From positions 93,040 to 157,039 of the forward strand of contig NZ_LMJF01000013.1 of assembly GCF_001429785.1 (NCBI RefSeq): a stretch of 64,000 bases of DNA, given 5' to 3'. This stretch comes from Lysobacter sp. Root916. Lineage in GTDB: Bacteria; Pseudomonadota; Gammaproteobacteria; Xanthomonadales; Xanthomonadaceae. Below, piece by piece: positions 1 to 10,290 of this stretch (its first letter is position 1; the number at the start of each line of letters is the position of its first letter). The notes under the pieces were generated by a model that had not been told where the DNA came from, searched no databases, and saw only the letters and a program-made list of their open reading frames with translations. The position numbers and the translations under genes were made by a program.

Positions 1-1
1 C

Positions 2-517
2 GCGACCATGGCCAAGGTGGTGCACCTGGGCGGCGCGCGCACGCGCCTGACGGTCTCGCCCTGGAAGCGCAACCCGGCTACTTCGCTGCCGGCGCTGAAG
101 CTCAGCGGCGCCTACGTCAATTCGATCCTGGCCAAGCGCGAAGCCAAGCAACGCGGCTTCGACGAAGCGCTGTTCACCGACGACAAGGGCTATGTGGTCG
201 AGTGCACCGGCGCCAACGTGTTCATGGTCAAGAACGGCGCGATCACCTCGGTCGAGCACCGCGACGCGCTGCCGGGCATCACCCGCGACACCATGATCGC
301 GCTGTCCGGTGCCGAGTCGCGCGAGGTCACTCTGCACGAACTGCTGGACGCCGACGAGGTCTTCGTCTGCGGCACCGCCGCCGAGGCCACCCCGATCGCG
401 GTGCTGGACCGTCGCGAGTTCGGCGACAACCCGGTCACCCGCGAGCTGTCGGCGCAGTACGCGCGCGTGGTGCGCGGCGAAGACCCGCGCTACCGCGCGT
501 GGCTGACGCCGGTCTGA
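2..517 (+). CDS. ilvE: Branched-chain amino acid aminotransferase, 3' part (5' end outside window)
   Basis: This is the C-terminal part of a fold-type IV PLP aminotransferase. The reading frame is already open at the left edge, so the gene starts upstream of the window. The visible residues show the IlvE/DAAT-type pattern: an N-x-L-A-K segment, then DDKGYVVECTGANVFMVK, LPGITRDT, and a late DEVFVCGTAAEATPI stretch that belongs to the cofactor phosphate and substrate region. IlvE transfers the amino group from glutamate to the 2-keto acids of valine, leucine and isoleucine in the cytoplasm. The next gene, ilvA, starts 4 bases after the stop, which suggests one operon. The internal ATG at position 8 is not taken as the start because homology continues to the edge. 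A D-amino acid or 4-amino-4-deoxychorismate lyase relative is less likely, given the leucine/isoleucine neighbours. Confidence 0.85.
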   Translation, partial: ATMAKVVHLGGARTRLTVSPWKRNPATSLPALKLSGAYVNSILAKREAKQRGFDEALFTDDKGYVVECTGANVFMVKNGAITSVEHRDALPGITRDTMIALSGAESREVTLHELLDADEVFVCGTAAEATPIAVLDRREFGDNPVTRELSAQYARVVRGEDPRYRAWLTPV

Positions 518-521
518 GCGC

Positions 522-1670
522 ATGGACGGCGACGTAGCCAGCGCGGTACCCGTGAGCGCCGCCGACCTGCTAGCGGCGCAGGCGCGCCTGCGTCGCTACC
601 TGGACCCGACGCCGTTGCATCACGCCGAACGCTTCGGCTGCTGGCTGAAGCTGGAAAACCTGCAGCGCACCGGCTCCTACAAGGTGCGCGGCGCGCTCAA
701 CGCGCTGCTGGCCGCGCGCGAACGCGGCGATCACCGCACCGTGATCGCCGCCTCCGCCGGCAATCATGCCCAAGGCCTGGCCTGGGCCGCGTACCGCCTG
801 GGCGTCAACGCGATCACGGTGATGCCGCGCTGCGCGCCACAGACCAAGATCGCCGGCGTCGCCCACTGGGGCGCCACCGTGCGCCTGCACGGCGACAGCT
901 ACGACGAGGCCAAGGCCTTCGCGATCGAGCTGGCCGAGCAACACGATTACCGTTTGCTGTCGGCCTTCGACGACCCCGACGTGATCGCCGGCCAGGGCAC
1001 GGTCGCGCTGGAGCTGGCCGCGTTCGCGCCCGACGTGCTGCTGGTGCCGATCGGCGGCGGCGGCCTGGCCGCCGGCGTGGCCCTGGCGCTGAAGTCGGAG
1101 CTGCTGTGCGGCAGCGCGGCCGCGCGCCGCGTGCGCGTGATCGGCGCCCAGGTCGAAGGCGTGGATTCGATGGCGCGCGCCCTGCGCGGCGACCGCCGCC
1201 TGATCGAACCGGCCGCCACCCTGGCCGACGGCGTGCGGGTCAAGGATCCGGGCCGTCTCACCGAACGCGTGCTGAGCGCGCTGCTGGACGACGTGGTGAT
1301 CGTGCGCGAAGCCGAATTGCGCGAGACGTTGGTGCGGCTGGCCTTGGAGGAACACATCATCGCCGAAGGCGCGGGCGCGCTCGCGCTGGCGGCCGGCCGC
1401 CGCATCGCCGGCAAGCGCAAATGCGCGGTGGTGTCCGGCGGCAACCTCGACGCCGGCGTGCTCGCGCAGCTGCTGTCGGAGGTGCGCCCGCGCGCACCGC
1501 GACGCCCGCGCCGACGCAGCCGCGAGGCGCCCGCACGCGAGGCGGCCGCCATCGAGAGCGACATCTTCCGGCTGGCGCGACTTAGATCCGGGTCGTCGCC
1601 GCCCGCGCGCACGACCCACACGCCCTCCCTTGCCCCGCATTCCACTTTGATCGAGGACGTCCCCGCATGA
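522..1670 (+). CDS. ilvA: Threonine dehydratase (deaminase), lacking the ACT regulatory domain
   Basis: A PLP-dependent enzyme (382 aa) that converts threonine to 2-oxobutanoate, the first committed step to isoleucine. The PLP lysine lies in GSYKVRGA (K54). The Asn/phosphate motif SAGNHAQG and the glycine loop GGGGLAAG are present. Only the catalytic domain is visible, to about residue 320. The usual C-terminal ACT domain(s) that give isoleucine feedback are absent. They are replaced by a tail of about 60 residues, Arg/Pro-rich at first and then low in complexity, with no recognisable fold. The stop codon overlaps the leuA start in an ATGA arrangement (1667-1670), so the long tail may exist mainly to couple translation to leuA. 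The operon context with leuA-leuCDB argues for a biosynthetic rather than a catabolic role. Confidence 0.88.
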   Translation: MDGDVASAVPVSAADLLAAQARLRRYLDPTPLHHAERFGCWLKLENLQRTGSYKVRGALNALLAARERGDHRTVIAASAGNHAQGLAWAAYRLGVNAITVMPRCAPQTKIAGVAHWGATVRLHGDSYDEAKAFAIELAEQHDYRLLSAFDDPDVIAGQGTVALELAAFAPDVLLVPIGGGGLAAGVALALKSELLCGSAAARRVRVIGAQVEGVDSMARALRGDRRLIEPAATLADGVRVKDPGRLTERVLSALLDDVVIVREAELRETLVRLALEEHIIAEGAGALALAAGRRIAGKRKCAVVSGGNLDAGVLAQLLSEVRPRAPRRPRRRSREAPAREAAAIESDIFRLARLRSGSSPPARTTHTPSLAPHSTLIEDVPA

Positions 1671-3256
1671 ACGAGTCGCCCGGGCCGGTAGTACCCATAG
1701 ACCACGCCCCGCAACACATCGCCATTTTCGACACCAGCCTGCGCGACGGCGAGCAATCGCCCGGCTGCAGCATGAGCTCCAGCCAGAAGCTGCGCTTCGC
1801 GCATGCGCTGGCCGAACTGGGCGTGGACGTGATCGAAGCCGGCTTCCCGGCCAGCTCCGGCGCCGAAATCGAAGCCACCCAGGCGATCGCGCGCGAAGTG
1901 CGCGGCTCGACCCTGGCCACTCTGGCGCGCTGCCATGTCGGCGACATCGAGGCCTGCGCGCGCGCCCTGGAAGGCGCCGGCAAGCCGCGCATCCACGTCT
2001 TCATCTCGACCAGCCCGCTGCATCGCGAACACAAACTGGGCCTGAGCCGCGAGCAGGTGCTGGAACGCGCGGTGATGGGCGTCGAACTGGCGCGCCGTTA
2101 CGTCGACGACGTCGAGTTCTCGGCCGAGGACGCGCTGCGCACCGAGCCGGAATTCCTGGCCGAGGTCTGCGGCGCCGCACTCGCCGCCGGCGCGCGCACC
2201 CTGAACATTCCCGACACCGTCGGCTACACCACCCCCAGCGAGATCCGCGCGCTGTTCGAGTACCTGCGCGCGAACGTGCGCGACGCCGAACGCGCGATCT
2301 TCAGCGCCCATTGCCACAACGACCTGGGCCTGGCCGTGGCCAACAGCCTGGCCGCGATCGAAGGCGGCGCGCGCCAGGTCGAATGCACCATCAACGGCAT
2401 CGGCGAACGCGCCGGCAACTGCGCGATGGAAGAGCTGGTGATGGCGCTGCGCGTGCGCGGCGGCTATTACAACGCCCAGACCCGCATCGACACGCGCCGG
2501 CTGGTGCCGACCTCGCGTCTGCTGTCGCGCATCACCGGCATGGCCGTGCAACGCAACAAGGCCATCGTCGGCCAGAACGCGTTCGCGCACGAGTCCGGCA
2601 TTCACCAGCACGGCATGCTCAAGCACCGCGGCACCTACGAGATCATGAATCCCGAGGACGTGGGCTGGGCACAGTCGCAGATGGTACTGGGCCGCCACAG
2701 CGGCCGCGCCGCGCTCAGCGATCGCCTGCAAACCCTGGGCTTCGTCGTCGACGAGGCGCGTCTGAACGCGGTGTTCGCCAGCTTCAAGGCCCTGGCCGAG
2801 AAGAAGCGCGAAGTCTTCGACGCCGACCTGGAAGCGCTGGTGCTGGGCGCCGACGCGCGCGCCGCGCGCGGCCATCGCCTGGTGCGCGCGCATGTCAGCA
2901 CCGGCATCGCCAGCGACAGCCTGCCGACCGCCAGCGTGCAGCTGGTCGATCCCGACGGCGGCGCCATCAACGAAGCCGCGGTCGGCGACGGCCCGGTGCA
3001 CGCGCTGTTCGCCGCGCTGGCGCGCGCGACCGGCGTGCAGCTGCAGATCGACAGCTACCACGTGTCCAGCGTGACCACCGGCGACGACGCCCAGGGCCAG
3101 GCCAGCGTGACCACCCGCGTGGACGGTGTCGAACTGACCGGCTCGGGCACCAGCACCGACATCCTCGAGGCCAGTGCGTTGGCCTGGCTGGAGATCGCCA
3201 ACCGCGTGCTGCGCACCCAGCAGCAGCCCCCGCAGCGCTTAGCCGCCACCGCCTAA
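1667..3256 (+). CDS. leuA: 2-isopropylmalate synthase
   Basis: A 529-aa enzyme that condenses acetyl-CoA with 2-oxoisovalerate to give 2-isopropylmalate, the entry step of leucine synthesis. The N-terminal HMGL-like TIM barrel carries the metal-site motif [12 protein letters not shown] near residues 22-33. The second signature [12 protein letters not shown] is followed by GIGERAGN. A linker region with HESGIHQHG leads into the C-terminal LeuA dimer domain (about residues 400-515), the leucine feedback domain. The length matches the bacterial type with a full regulatory domain. The ATG overlaps the ilvA stop by 4 bases. About 144 bases containing a hairpin repeat separate it from leuC. Confidence 0.95.
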   Translation: MNESPGPVVPIDHAPQHIAIFDTSLRDGEQSPGCSMSSSQKLRFAHALAELGVDVIEAGFPASSGAEIEATQAIAREVRGSTLATLARCHVGDIEACARALEGAGKPRIHVFISTSPLHREHKLGLSREQVLERAVMGVELARRYVDDVEFSAEDALRTEPEFLAEVCGAALAAGARTLNIPDTVGYTTPSEIRALFEYLRANVRDAERAIFSAHCHNDLGLAVANSLAAIEGGARQVECTINGIGERAGNCAMEELVMALRVRGGYYNAQTRIDTRRLVPTSRLLSRITGMAVQRNKAIVGQNAFAHESGIHQHGMLKHRGTYEIMNPEDVGWAQSQMVLGRHSGRAALSDRLQTLGFVVDEARLNAVFASFKALAEKKREVFDADLEALVLGADARAARGHRLVRAHVSTGIASDSLPTASVQLVDPDGGAINEAAVGDGPVHALFAALARATGVQLQIDSYHVSSVTTGDDAQGQASVTTRVDGVELTGSGTSTDILEASALAWLEIANRVLRTQQQPPQRLAATA

Positions 3257-3259
3257 GAG

Positions 3260-3297
3260 CCCCTCTCCCGCCTGCAGGAGAGGGGTTGGGGTGAGGG
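3260..3297 (+). repeat. Dispersed palindromic repeat, family A, copy 1
   Basis: A short GC-rich dyad (CCCCTCTCCCG, short loop, GGAGAGGGG) followed by TTGGGGTGAGGG. Near-identical sequences occur at 10112-10147 and 19865-19902, always between genes. It is a REP-like element. Here it lies between leuA and leuC and could stabilise or attenuate the transcript. It has no T-run, so it is not a classical terminator. Confidence 0.8.
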
Positions 3298-3400
3298 CAC
3301 GCGCCAAGCAGCCACGACGACGCCTCCGCACAGCGCCCCACACCCCGAACCGCTCCCGCCAACGCAACAGCCGCTCAACATCGAAGCCCCATACCCCACC

Positions 3401-4825
3401 ATGACCGCACCCAGAACCCTGTTCGACAAACTGTGGGACGCCCACCTGGTCACGCCCGAGACCGAGGCCGTGCCCGCCGTGCTCTACATCGACCTGCACC
3501 TGATCCACGAGGTCACCACCCCACAGGCCTTCGCCGAGCTCGAATCGCGCGGCCTGTCGCCGCGCCGGCCGGACCTGACCAAGGGCACCCTCGACCATTC
3601 CACGCCGACCCTGCCGCGCGGCGCCGACGGCCGTCTGCCCTACTACACCGACGAGGCCGAGCGTCAGGTCGATACCCTGCGCCGCAATTGCGCGCGCCAC
3701 GACATCGAGTTGTTCGACTACGACAGTCCGCACCGCGGCATCGTGCACGTGATCGGCCCGGAACTGGGCCTGACCCAGCCCGGCATGACCATCGTCTGCG
3801 GCGACAGCCACACCGCCACCCACGGCGCGTTCGGCGCGCTCGCGTTCGGCATCGGCACCAGCGAGGTCGGCCACGTGCTGGCCACCCAGTGCCTGTTGCA
3901 GCGCAAGCCGCGCACCCTGGCGATCAACATCGAAGGCGAGCTCGCGCCCGGCGTCGGCGCCAAGGACCTGATCCTGCACGTGATCGGCGAGATCGGCGTC
4001 AACGGCGGCACCGGCCAGGTGATCGAGTACCGCGGCTCTACCGTGCGCGCGCTGTCGATGGACGAGCGCATGACGGTATGCAACATGTCGATCGAAGCCG
4101 GCGCGCGCGCCGGCCTGATCGCGCCCGACCAGGTCACCTACGACTACCTGGCCGCGACCCCGCGTGCGCCGCAGGGCGCGGACTTCGAACGCGCGGTCGC
4201 GCGCTGGCGCGAGTTCGTCGGCGACGAGGGCGCGCGCTTCGATCGCGAAGTGCATATCGACGCCAGCACGATCAAACCCACCCTGACCTGGGGCACCCAC
4301 CCCGGCCAGGTCGCCGCGGTCGACGCGCAGCTGCCGATCGCGCAGGACGCCGACGCCGCCAAGGCGCTGGCCTACATGGGCCTGAGCGGCGGCGCGGCAT
4401 TGGCCGGCGCGCCGGTGGACGTGGTGTTCGTCGGCAGCTGCACCAATTCGCGCCTCACCGACCTGCGTCAGGCCGCGCAGGTGCTGCAGGGCCGGCGCGT
4501 GCACCCGCGCGTGCGCATGCTGGTGGTGCCGGGTTCCGAACAGGTCAAGCGCGAAGCCGAGGCCGAGGGCATCGACCGCATCGTGCGCGCGGCCGGCGCC
4601 GAGTGGCGCGAGCCGGGCTGCTCGATGTGCATCGCCATGAACGGCGATCTGGTCGGCCCGGGCCAGCTCGCGGTCTCCACCAGCAACCGCAATTTCGAGG
4701 GCCGCCAGGGCAAGGGCGCGCGCACGCTGCTGGCCTCGCCGCTGACCGCGGCCGCCTGCGCGATCGCGGGCGAGGTCACCGACCCACGCGCCTACCTGCA
4801 AGCCGTCGCCACGGAGGCCGCGTGA
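3401..4825 (+). CDS. leuC: 3-isopropylmalate dehydratase large subunit
   Basis: A 474-aa aconitase-family subunit that isomerises 2-isopropylmalate to 3-isopropylmalate together with LeuD. The [4Fe-4S] ligand cysteines are seen in VGSCTNSRL and in PGCSMC. Other family landmarks are [10 protein letters not shown] at the N terminus, [22 protein letters not shown] and [12 protein letters not shown]. The length agrees with the usual LeuC of about 470 residues. Its stop shares a base with the leuD start (TGATG at 4823-4827), so the two subunits are translationally coupled. The start follows a poorly conserved ribosome-binding region and is chosen from the conserved N terminus. Confidence 0.95.
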   Translation: MTAPRTLFDKLWDAHLVTPETEAVPAVLYIDLHLIHEVTTPQAFAELESRGLSPRRPDLTKGTLDHSTPTLPRGADGRLPYYTDEAERQVDTLRRNCARHDIELFDYDSPHRGIVHVIGPELGLTQPGMTIVCGDSHTATHGAFGALAFGIGTSEVGHVLATQCLLQRKPRTLAINIEGELAPGVGAKDLILHVIGEIGVNGGTGQVIEYRGSTVRALSMDERMTVCNMSIEAGARAGLIAPDQVTYDYLAATPRAPQGADFERAVARWREFVGDEGARFDREVHIDASTIKPTLTWGTHPGQVAAVDAQLPIAQDADAAKALAYMGLSGGAALAGAPVDVVFVGSCTNSRLTDLRQAAQVLQGRRVHPRVRMLVVPGSEQVKREAEAEGIDRIVRAAGAEWREPGCSMCIAMNGDLVGPGQLAVSTSNRNFEGRQGKGARTLLASPLTAAACAIAGEVTDPRAYLQAVATEAA

Positions 4826-5406
4826 TGAGCGCATTCACCGAACTGACCTCGCGCACCGTGGTCCTGCGCGAGCGCAATATCGACACCGACCAGATCATCC
4901 CCGCGCGCTTTCTCACCACCACGCAGCGCCAGGGCCTGGGGCGCTACGCCTTCAACGACTGGCGCTACCTCGCCGACGGCTCGCCCAATCCCGAGTTCGT
5001 CTTCAATCGACCCGAGAACGCCGGCGCGCAGATCCTGGTCGCGGGGCGCAACTTCGGCTGCGGTTCCTCGCGCGAGCACGCGCCCTGGGCCTTGACCGAC
5101 CTGGGCCTGCGCGCGGTGATCAGCACCGAGATCGCCGACATCTTCCGCAGCAACGCGCTCAAGAACGGCCTGCTGCCGATCGTGCTCGACAGCGATGTGG
5201 TCGACGAGTTGCTGGATCGTCCCGGCATCGAATTGTCCGTCGACGTCGCCAGCCGCAGCGTGATCCTGCCCGGCGGCCGCCGCGTGCAGTTCCCGCTGGA
5301 CGCGTTCGCCCAGACCTGTCTGCTCGAAGGCGTGGACCAGCTGGGCTATCTGCTCAAACAACAAACCGCCATCCAACGTTATGAGGAACTGCGTCATGCA
5401 CGCTGA
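4825..5406 (+). CDS. leuD: 3-isopropylmalate dehydratase small subunit
   Basis: A 193-aa swivel-domain subunit of isopropylmalate isomerase, partner of LeuC. Recognised from the conserved [13 protein letters not shown] near the N terminus, from [17 protein letters not shown] in the middle, and from the [15 protein letters not shown] block. The ATG overlaps the leuC stop by one base. The stop at 5404-5406 lies beyond the leuB start at 5396, so leuC, leuD and leuB are all tightly overlapped. Length and domain order are normal for the family. Confidence 0.95.
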   Translation: MSAFTELTSRTVVLRERNIDTDQIIPARFLTTTQRQGLGRYAFNDWRYLADGSPNPEFVFNRPENAGAQILVAGRNFGCGSSREHAPWALTDLGLRAVISTEIADIFRSNALKNGLLPIVLDSDVVDELLDRPGIELSVDVASRSVILPGGRRVQFPLDAFAQTCLLEGVDQLGYLLKQQTAIQRYEELRHAR

Positions 5407-6484
5407 GATCGTCGTATTGCCGGGCGACGGCATCGGCCCCGAAGTCACCGCCGCCGCGGTCGAAGTGCTGCGCACGGTCGGCCGCCGCTACGGCCACGCC
5501 TTCGCGCTGCGCGAGCACCCGATCGGCGGCGCCGCCATCGACGCCACCGGCGAGCCCCTGCCCGAAGCCACGCTGGCCGCCTGCCGCAAGGCCGACGCCG
5601 TGCTGCTGGGCGCGGTCGGCGGGCCGAAGTGGTCGGACCCCAAAGCGAAAGTACGTCCCGAACAAGGCCTGCTGGCCCTGCGCAAAGGCCTGGGCCTGTA
5701 CGCCAACCTGCGCCCGGTGAAACCGCACGCAGCCACCCTGGGCGCCTCGCCGATCAAGCCGCACCTGCTGGCCGGCGTCGACCTGCTGGTGGTGCGCGAG
5801 CTCACCGGCGGCATCTACTTCGGCCAGAAGCAGCGCAGCGCCGACAGCGCCAGCGACCTGTGCGAATACAGCGTGGCCGAGATCGAACGCGTGGTGCGCC
5901 GCGCCTGCGCGCTCGCGCGCGGTCGCCGCGGACATGTGGTCTCGGTGGACAAGGCCAACGTGCTGGAGACCTCGCGTCTGTGGCGCGAAGTCGCCACTCG
6001 CGTCGCCCGCGACGAGTTCCCGGACGTGACCCTGGAACACCAGCTGGTCGATTCGATGGCGATGCATTTGATCGCCAAGCCGCGCGCCTTCGACGTGATC
6101 GTGACCGAGAACATGTTCGGCGACATCCTCACCGACGAAGCCTCGATGCTGGCCGGCTCGCTGGGCCTGCTGCCCTCGGCCTCGCTGGGCGAAGGCAAGG
6201 TCGGCCTCTACGAGCCCATCCACGGCTCCGCCCCCGACATCGCCGGCCGCGGCATCGCCAACCCGGTCGGCACCATCCTCAGCGCAGCGATGCTGCTGCG
6301 CCACTCGCTGGGTTTGAGCGACGAAGCCGACCGCATCGAACAAGCGGTGGCGGCGGTACTGGAACGCGGCGTCCTCAGCGCCGACCTCGCTCCGAACGGC
6401 CGCGGCGCCAGCACGGCCGAGGTGACGGCGGCGGTACTCGCGCAGCTGGAGCTGCCTTGTCAGATCGCGGAGCTACGCGACTGA
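5396..6484 (+). CDS. leuB: 3-isopropylmalate dehydrogenase
   Basis: A 362-aa NAD-dependent beta-decarboxylating dehydrogenase that oxidises 3-isopropylmalate to 2-oxoisocaproate. Signatures are [11 protein letters not shown] at the N terminus, the substrate-binding [26 protein letters not shown], and the adenine-pocket segment [15 protein letters not shown]. The ATG at 5396 is preferred to one 15 bases upstream, because GAGGA at 5383-5387 sits 8 bases before it and the N terminus then matches the family. It overlaps the end of leuD by 11 bases. It is the last gene of the leucine cluster and faces the RND permease gene across a 420-base repeat-filled gap. Confidence 0.94.
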   Translation: MHAEIVVLPGDGIGPEVTAAAVEVLRTVGRRYGHAFALREHPIGGAAIDATGEPLPEATLAACRKADAVLLGAVGGPKWSDPKAKVRPEQGLLALRKGLGLYANLRPVKPHAATLGASPIKPHLLAGVDLLVVRELTGGIYFGQKQRSADSASDLCEYSVAEIERVVRRACALARGRRGHVVSVDKANVLETSRLWREVATRVARDEFPDVTLEHQLVDSMAMHLIAKPRAFDVIVTENMFGDILTDEASMLAGSLGLLPSASLGEGKVGLYEPIHGSAPDIAGRGIANPVGTILSAAMLLRHSLGLSDEADRIEQAVAAVLERGVLSADLAPNGRGASTAEVTAAVLAQLELPCQIAELRD

Positions 6485-6540
6485 GTGCGGGGCTGCGCAT
6501 TCGAACGTGCAGCCCTGGCCTTGAATAGACCAACCACGGT

Positions 6541-6787
<247 letters not shown>

Positions 6788-6904
6788 TTTGACCTTCGAG
6801 CCGAAGCGGACGAAGCAACAGCAAAAGCAAATCCTCCCCAACCCTCCTTTTCCAAAGGAGGGAGCTAGATGCAAAGAGCGGGAGAGGGGATAGAGACCGC
6901 GGGC

Positions 6905-9900
6905 TTACGCCCCCGCCCCCGGCGCCTTCACCTTGAACCACGCCGCATACAGCGCCGGCAGGAACAACAGCGTCAACAGCGTCGCCACCATCAGACCGCC
7001 CATGATCGCCACCGCCATCGGCCCGAAGAACGCACTGCGCGACAGCGGAATCATCGCCAGGATCGCCGCCAGCGCCGTCAACACGATCGGCCGGAAACGC
7101 CGCACCGTCGCCTCCACGATCGCCCGCCACGGCTCATGCCCGTCCGCACGGTCCTGCTCGATCTGATCGACCAGGATCACCGAATTGCGCATGATCATGC
7201 CCGACAACGCGATCGTGCCCAGCATCGCCACGAAACCGAACGGCACCCGGAACACCAGCAGGAACAGGGTCACACCGATCAGGCCCAGCGGCGCCGTCAG
7301 CAGCACCATGAAACTGCGCGAGAAACTGCGCAGCTGCAGCATCAGCAAGGTGAACACCGCGAACACGAACAGCGGCACGCCGGCGATGATCGAATTCTGG
7401 CCGCGCGCCGAGTCCTCGACGCTGCCGCCGACATCGATCGAGTAGGCGTAAGGCAGCTGCGCACGCAGCGCGTCCAGGGTCGGCGAGATCTGGCCCATCA
7501 CCGTCGCCGGCTGGGTGCCGTCGTAGATGTCGGCGCGCACCGTAATGGTCGGCTGGCGGTCGCGGTGCCAGATGATGCCCTCCTCGAAACCGTACTCGAG
7601 CGTGGCGATCTGGGTCAGCGGCACCGCGCGGCCGTTGCTGGTCGGCACCATCAGGCTGCCCAGCATGCTCAACTGCAGACGCTCCTCGGTGGGGCCGCGC
7701 AGCAGCATCTCGATCAGTTCGTTGCCCTCGCGGTAGGTGCTGATGTGCGAGCCCGACAGCGAACTGGACAGGAACTGCGACAGCTGCGCCGAGGTCACGC
7801 CCAGCGCGCGCGCGCGTTCCTGGTCCACCTGCAGGCGCACCACCTTGTTCGGCTCGTCCCAGTCCAGGTTCACGTTGGTCACGTGCGGGTTGGCACGGAT
7901 CTTCTCGCGCACCTGATAAGCGATCGCGCGTACGCGGTCGATGTGCTCGCCTGAGACGCGGAACTGCACCGGGTAGCCGACCGGCGGACCGTTCTCCAAG
8001 CGGGTTACGCGCAGCTGCAGGTCGGGGAAGCGCGGCACCACGTCCTTGATCACCCACTCGCGGATCGCTTCGCGCGCGGCCACGTCCTTGGGCATCAACA
8101 CGAACTGGGCGAAGTTGGCCGACGGCAGCTGCTGGTCCAGCGGCAGATAGAAGCGCGGCGAACCGGTGCCGACGTAGGACACGTAGTTGACCAGGTCCTT
8201 GCGCTGCTTGAGCAGAGCTTCCAGACGCTGGGCCTGTTCGGCGGTCTGACGCAGCGAGCTGCCCTCGGCCAGCTCCATGTCCACCATCAGCTCCGGACGC
8301 ACCGAATCCGGGAAGAACTGCTGCGGCACGAAGCGGAACATGAACACCGACAGGAAGAACGCGGCCACGGTGATCCCGATCACCAGCCAGCGGCGGCGCA
8401 CGCACCAGGTCACCCAGTTGCGGAAGCGCGTATAGAACTTGCTGGCGTAGGGATCGTGATCCTTGCCGTCGTGCGGCGTGGGGGCGATGAACTCCGCCAG
8501 CGCGCCCGCACCCGAGCGCGCGCTTAGACGCTCGGCCCAGCGCGCGCGTTGCGCATGCCAGCGCGCGACCAGCGAGCCGGGCTTGGGCGCGGCCGCATGG
8601 CCGTGGTCGGGCAGCAACTTGTCGCCCAGGTAGGGGATGAACGCGACCGCGGCGATCCACGACACCAGCAACGCGATCGTGACCACCTGGAACAGCGAGC
8701 GCGTGTACTCGCCGGTGCCGGAGGCCGCGGTCGCGATCGGCAGGAAGCCGGCGGCGGTGATCAGGGTGCCGGTGAGCATCGGGAAGGCGGTGCTGTCCCA
8801 GGCGAATGCGGCCGCGCGGATGCGGTCGAAGCCCTGCTCCATCTTGATCGCCATCATCTCGACGGCGATGATCGCGTCGTCCACCAGCAGGCCCAGCGCC
8901 AACACCAGCGCGCCCAGCGAAATCTTGTGCAGGCCGACGCCGAAGAACTGCATGGCGGCGAAGGTCATCGCCAGCACCAGCGGAATCGACAGCGCCACCA
9001 CCAGGCCGGTGCGCCAACCCAGCGAGAAGAAGCTGACCAGCAGCACGATCAGCACCGCCTCGGCCAGCACGCGCACGAACTCGCCCACCGACGCATCGAC
9101 CGCGGCCGGCTGGTCGGCGACCTTGCGCAGCTCCATGCCCGCCGGCAGGGTCTTCTGCAGGCGCGCGAACTCGGTCTCCAGGGTCTTGCCCAGCTTGAGG
9201 ATGTCGCCGCCCTCCTTCATCGACACGCCGATGCCGATCGCGTCCTCGCCCATGAAGCGCATGCGCGGCGCGGGCGGATCGGAGAAGCCGCGGCGCACCT
9301 CGGCGACGTCGCCGAGGCGGAAGGTGCGGTCGCCGACCCGGATCGGGAATTCGCGGATTTCCTCGACGGTCTTGAACTGCCCGCCGACGCGCAGCGCCAC
9401 GCGGTTGCTGCCGGTTTCGAAGAAGCCGGCCGGGGCCAGCGCGTTCTGCTGATTCAGGGCCTCGCCGACCGCGTTGGCCGGCACGCCCAGGGTCGCCAGC
9501 TTCACGTTCGACAGCTCGACCCAGATCTTCTCGTCCTGCACGCCGAACAGCTCGATCTTGCCGACGTCGGCCTGGTCCTGCAGGGCCAGTTGCACGCGCT
9601 CGGCGTAGTCCTTGAGTACGGCGTAGTCGAAGCCCTTGCCGGTCAAGGCATAGATATTGCCGAAGGTGTCGCCGAACTCGTCGTTGAAGAACGGCCCGAC
9701 CACGTCGCTGGGCAGCGTGGCGCGGATATCGCCGACCTTCTTACGCACCTGGTACCACAGCGGCTGGATGTCCTTCGAGTGCATCGAGTCGCGCGCGCCG
9801 AAGATCACCTGCGACTCGCCGGCGCGCGAGTACGAGCGGATGAACTCGTACTGGCCAGTCTCCATCAGCTTCTTCTCGATGCGCTCGGTGACCTGGCGCG

Positions 9901-10084
9901 ATACCTCGTCGGCGGTGGCGCCCGGCCACAGGGTCCGGATCACCATGACCTTGAAGGTGAACGCCGGGTCCTCGCTGCGGCCCAGACGCAGATAAGAGAA
10001 GGTGCCGGCGATCGCCGCCACCAGCATTGCGTAGACGATCAGGCTGCGGTGACGCAGCGCCCATTCGGAGAGATTGAAGCGCAT
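6905..10084 (-). CDS. RND-family efflux transporter, inner membrane permease
   Basis: A 1059-aa resistance-nodulation-division pump subunit, located in the inner membrane and driven by protons. The architecture is the usual duplicated one: a transmembrane helix at residues 12-30, a large periplasmic loop, a cluster of helices, and a second repeat. Helix 4 carries the proton-relay aspartates in LGLLVDDAIIAVEMM. The N terminus ends its first helix with LGRSEDPAF and continues with WPGATADEV, as in AcrB-type and TriC-like pumps. The adaptor gene lies upstream in the same orientation, separated by about 200 bases that hold a repeat. The substrate cannot be told from sequence. A TolC-family channel encoded at 12995 is a plausible outer membrane partner. 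Regulation is probably by the divergent TetR gene at 11476. Confidence 0.93.
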   Translation of the reverse strand: MRFNLSEWALRHRSLIVYAMLVAAIAGTFSYLRLGRSEDPAFTFKVMVIRTLWPGATADEVSRQVTERIEKKLMETGQYEFIRSYSRAGESQVIFGARDSMHSKDIQPLWYQVRKKVGDIRATLPSDVVGPFFNDEFGDTFGNIYALTGKGFDYAVLKDYAERVQLALQDQADVGKIELFGVQDEKIWVELSNVKLATLGVPANAVGEALNQQNALAPAGFFETGSNRVALRVGGQFKTVEEIREFPIRVGDRTFRLGDVAEVRRGFSDPPAPRMRFMGEDAIGIGVSMKEGGDILKLGKTLETEFARLQKTLPAGMELRKVADQPAAVDASVGEFVRVLAEAVLIVLLVSFFSLGWRTGLVVALSIPLVLAMTFAAMQFFGVGLHKISLGALVLALGLLVDDAIIAVEMMAIKMEQGFDRIRAAAFAWDSTAFPMLTGTLITAAGFLPIATAASGTGEYTRSLFQVVTIALLVSWIAAVAFIPYLGDKLLPDHGHAAAPKPGSLVARWHAQRARWAERLSARSGAGALAEFIAPTPHDGKDHDPYASKFYTRFRNWVTWCVRRRWLVIGITVAAFFLSVFMFRFVPQQFFPDSVRPELMVDMELAEGSSLRQTAEQAQRLEALLKQRKDLVNYVSYVGTGSPRFYLPLDQQLPSANFAQFVLMPKDVAAREAIREWVIKDVVPRFPDLQLRVTRLENGPPVGYPVQFRVSGEHIDRVRAIAYQVREKIRANPHVTNVNLDWDEPNKVVRLQVDQERARALGVTSAQLSQFLSSSLSGSHISTYREGNELIEMLLRGPTEERLQLSMLGSLMVPTSNGRAVPLTQIATLEYGFEEGIIWHRDRQPTITVRADIYDGTQPATVMGQISPTLDALRAQLPYAYSIDVGGSVEDSARGQNSIIAGVPLFVFAVFTLLMLQLRSFSRSFMVLLTAPLGLIGVTLFLLVFRVPFGFVAMLGTIALSGMIMRNSVILVDQIEQDRADGHEPWRAIVEATVRRFRPIVLTALAAILAMIPLSRSAFFGPMAVAIMGGLMVATLLTLLFLPALYAAWFKVKAPGAGA

Positions 10085-10111
10085 GAGAGAGGCTCAGCGT
10101 TGAATGAGTCG

Positions 10112-10147
10112 CCCCTCTCCCGCTTGCGGGAGAGGGGTTGAGGTGAG
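10112..10147 (+). repeat. Dispersed palindromic repeat, family A, copy 2
   Basis: A palindrome, CCCCTCTCCCG-CTTG-CGGGAGAGGGG, followed by TTGAGGTGAG. It lies in the 206-base spacer between the RND adaptor and permease genes. It is almost identical to the copies at 3260 and 19865. It could act as an mRNA-stabilising hairpin that sets different levels of adaptor and permease. Confidence 0.8.
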
Positions 10148-10290
10148 AGCGGACGGATGCGGTACGACGCGTGTCGCGGCGGCGCGCCCCCATCCCATCC
10201 CTTCCCCCGCGAGCGAGGGAAGGGCGAAGGTGCCGAGCGGGATTCGCATCGGGCAGCTCAATGGCGATCGGGTCGCGTTCACTTCGGGGA

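Noticed and set aside
947..3061. 704-residue open frame on the minus strand opposite ilvA/leuA
   Set aside because: It is a shadow of the high-GC coding strand, rich in Arg, Ala, Gly and His. The plus-strand genes have clear family motifs throughout.
3260..3297. Considered as the terminator of leuA
   Set aside because: There is a strong dyad but no T-run, and leuC follows in the same direction. The same palindrome occurs at two other intergenic places, so it is a dispersed repeat.
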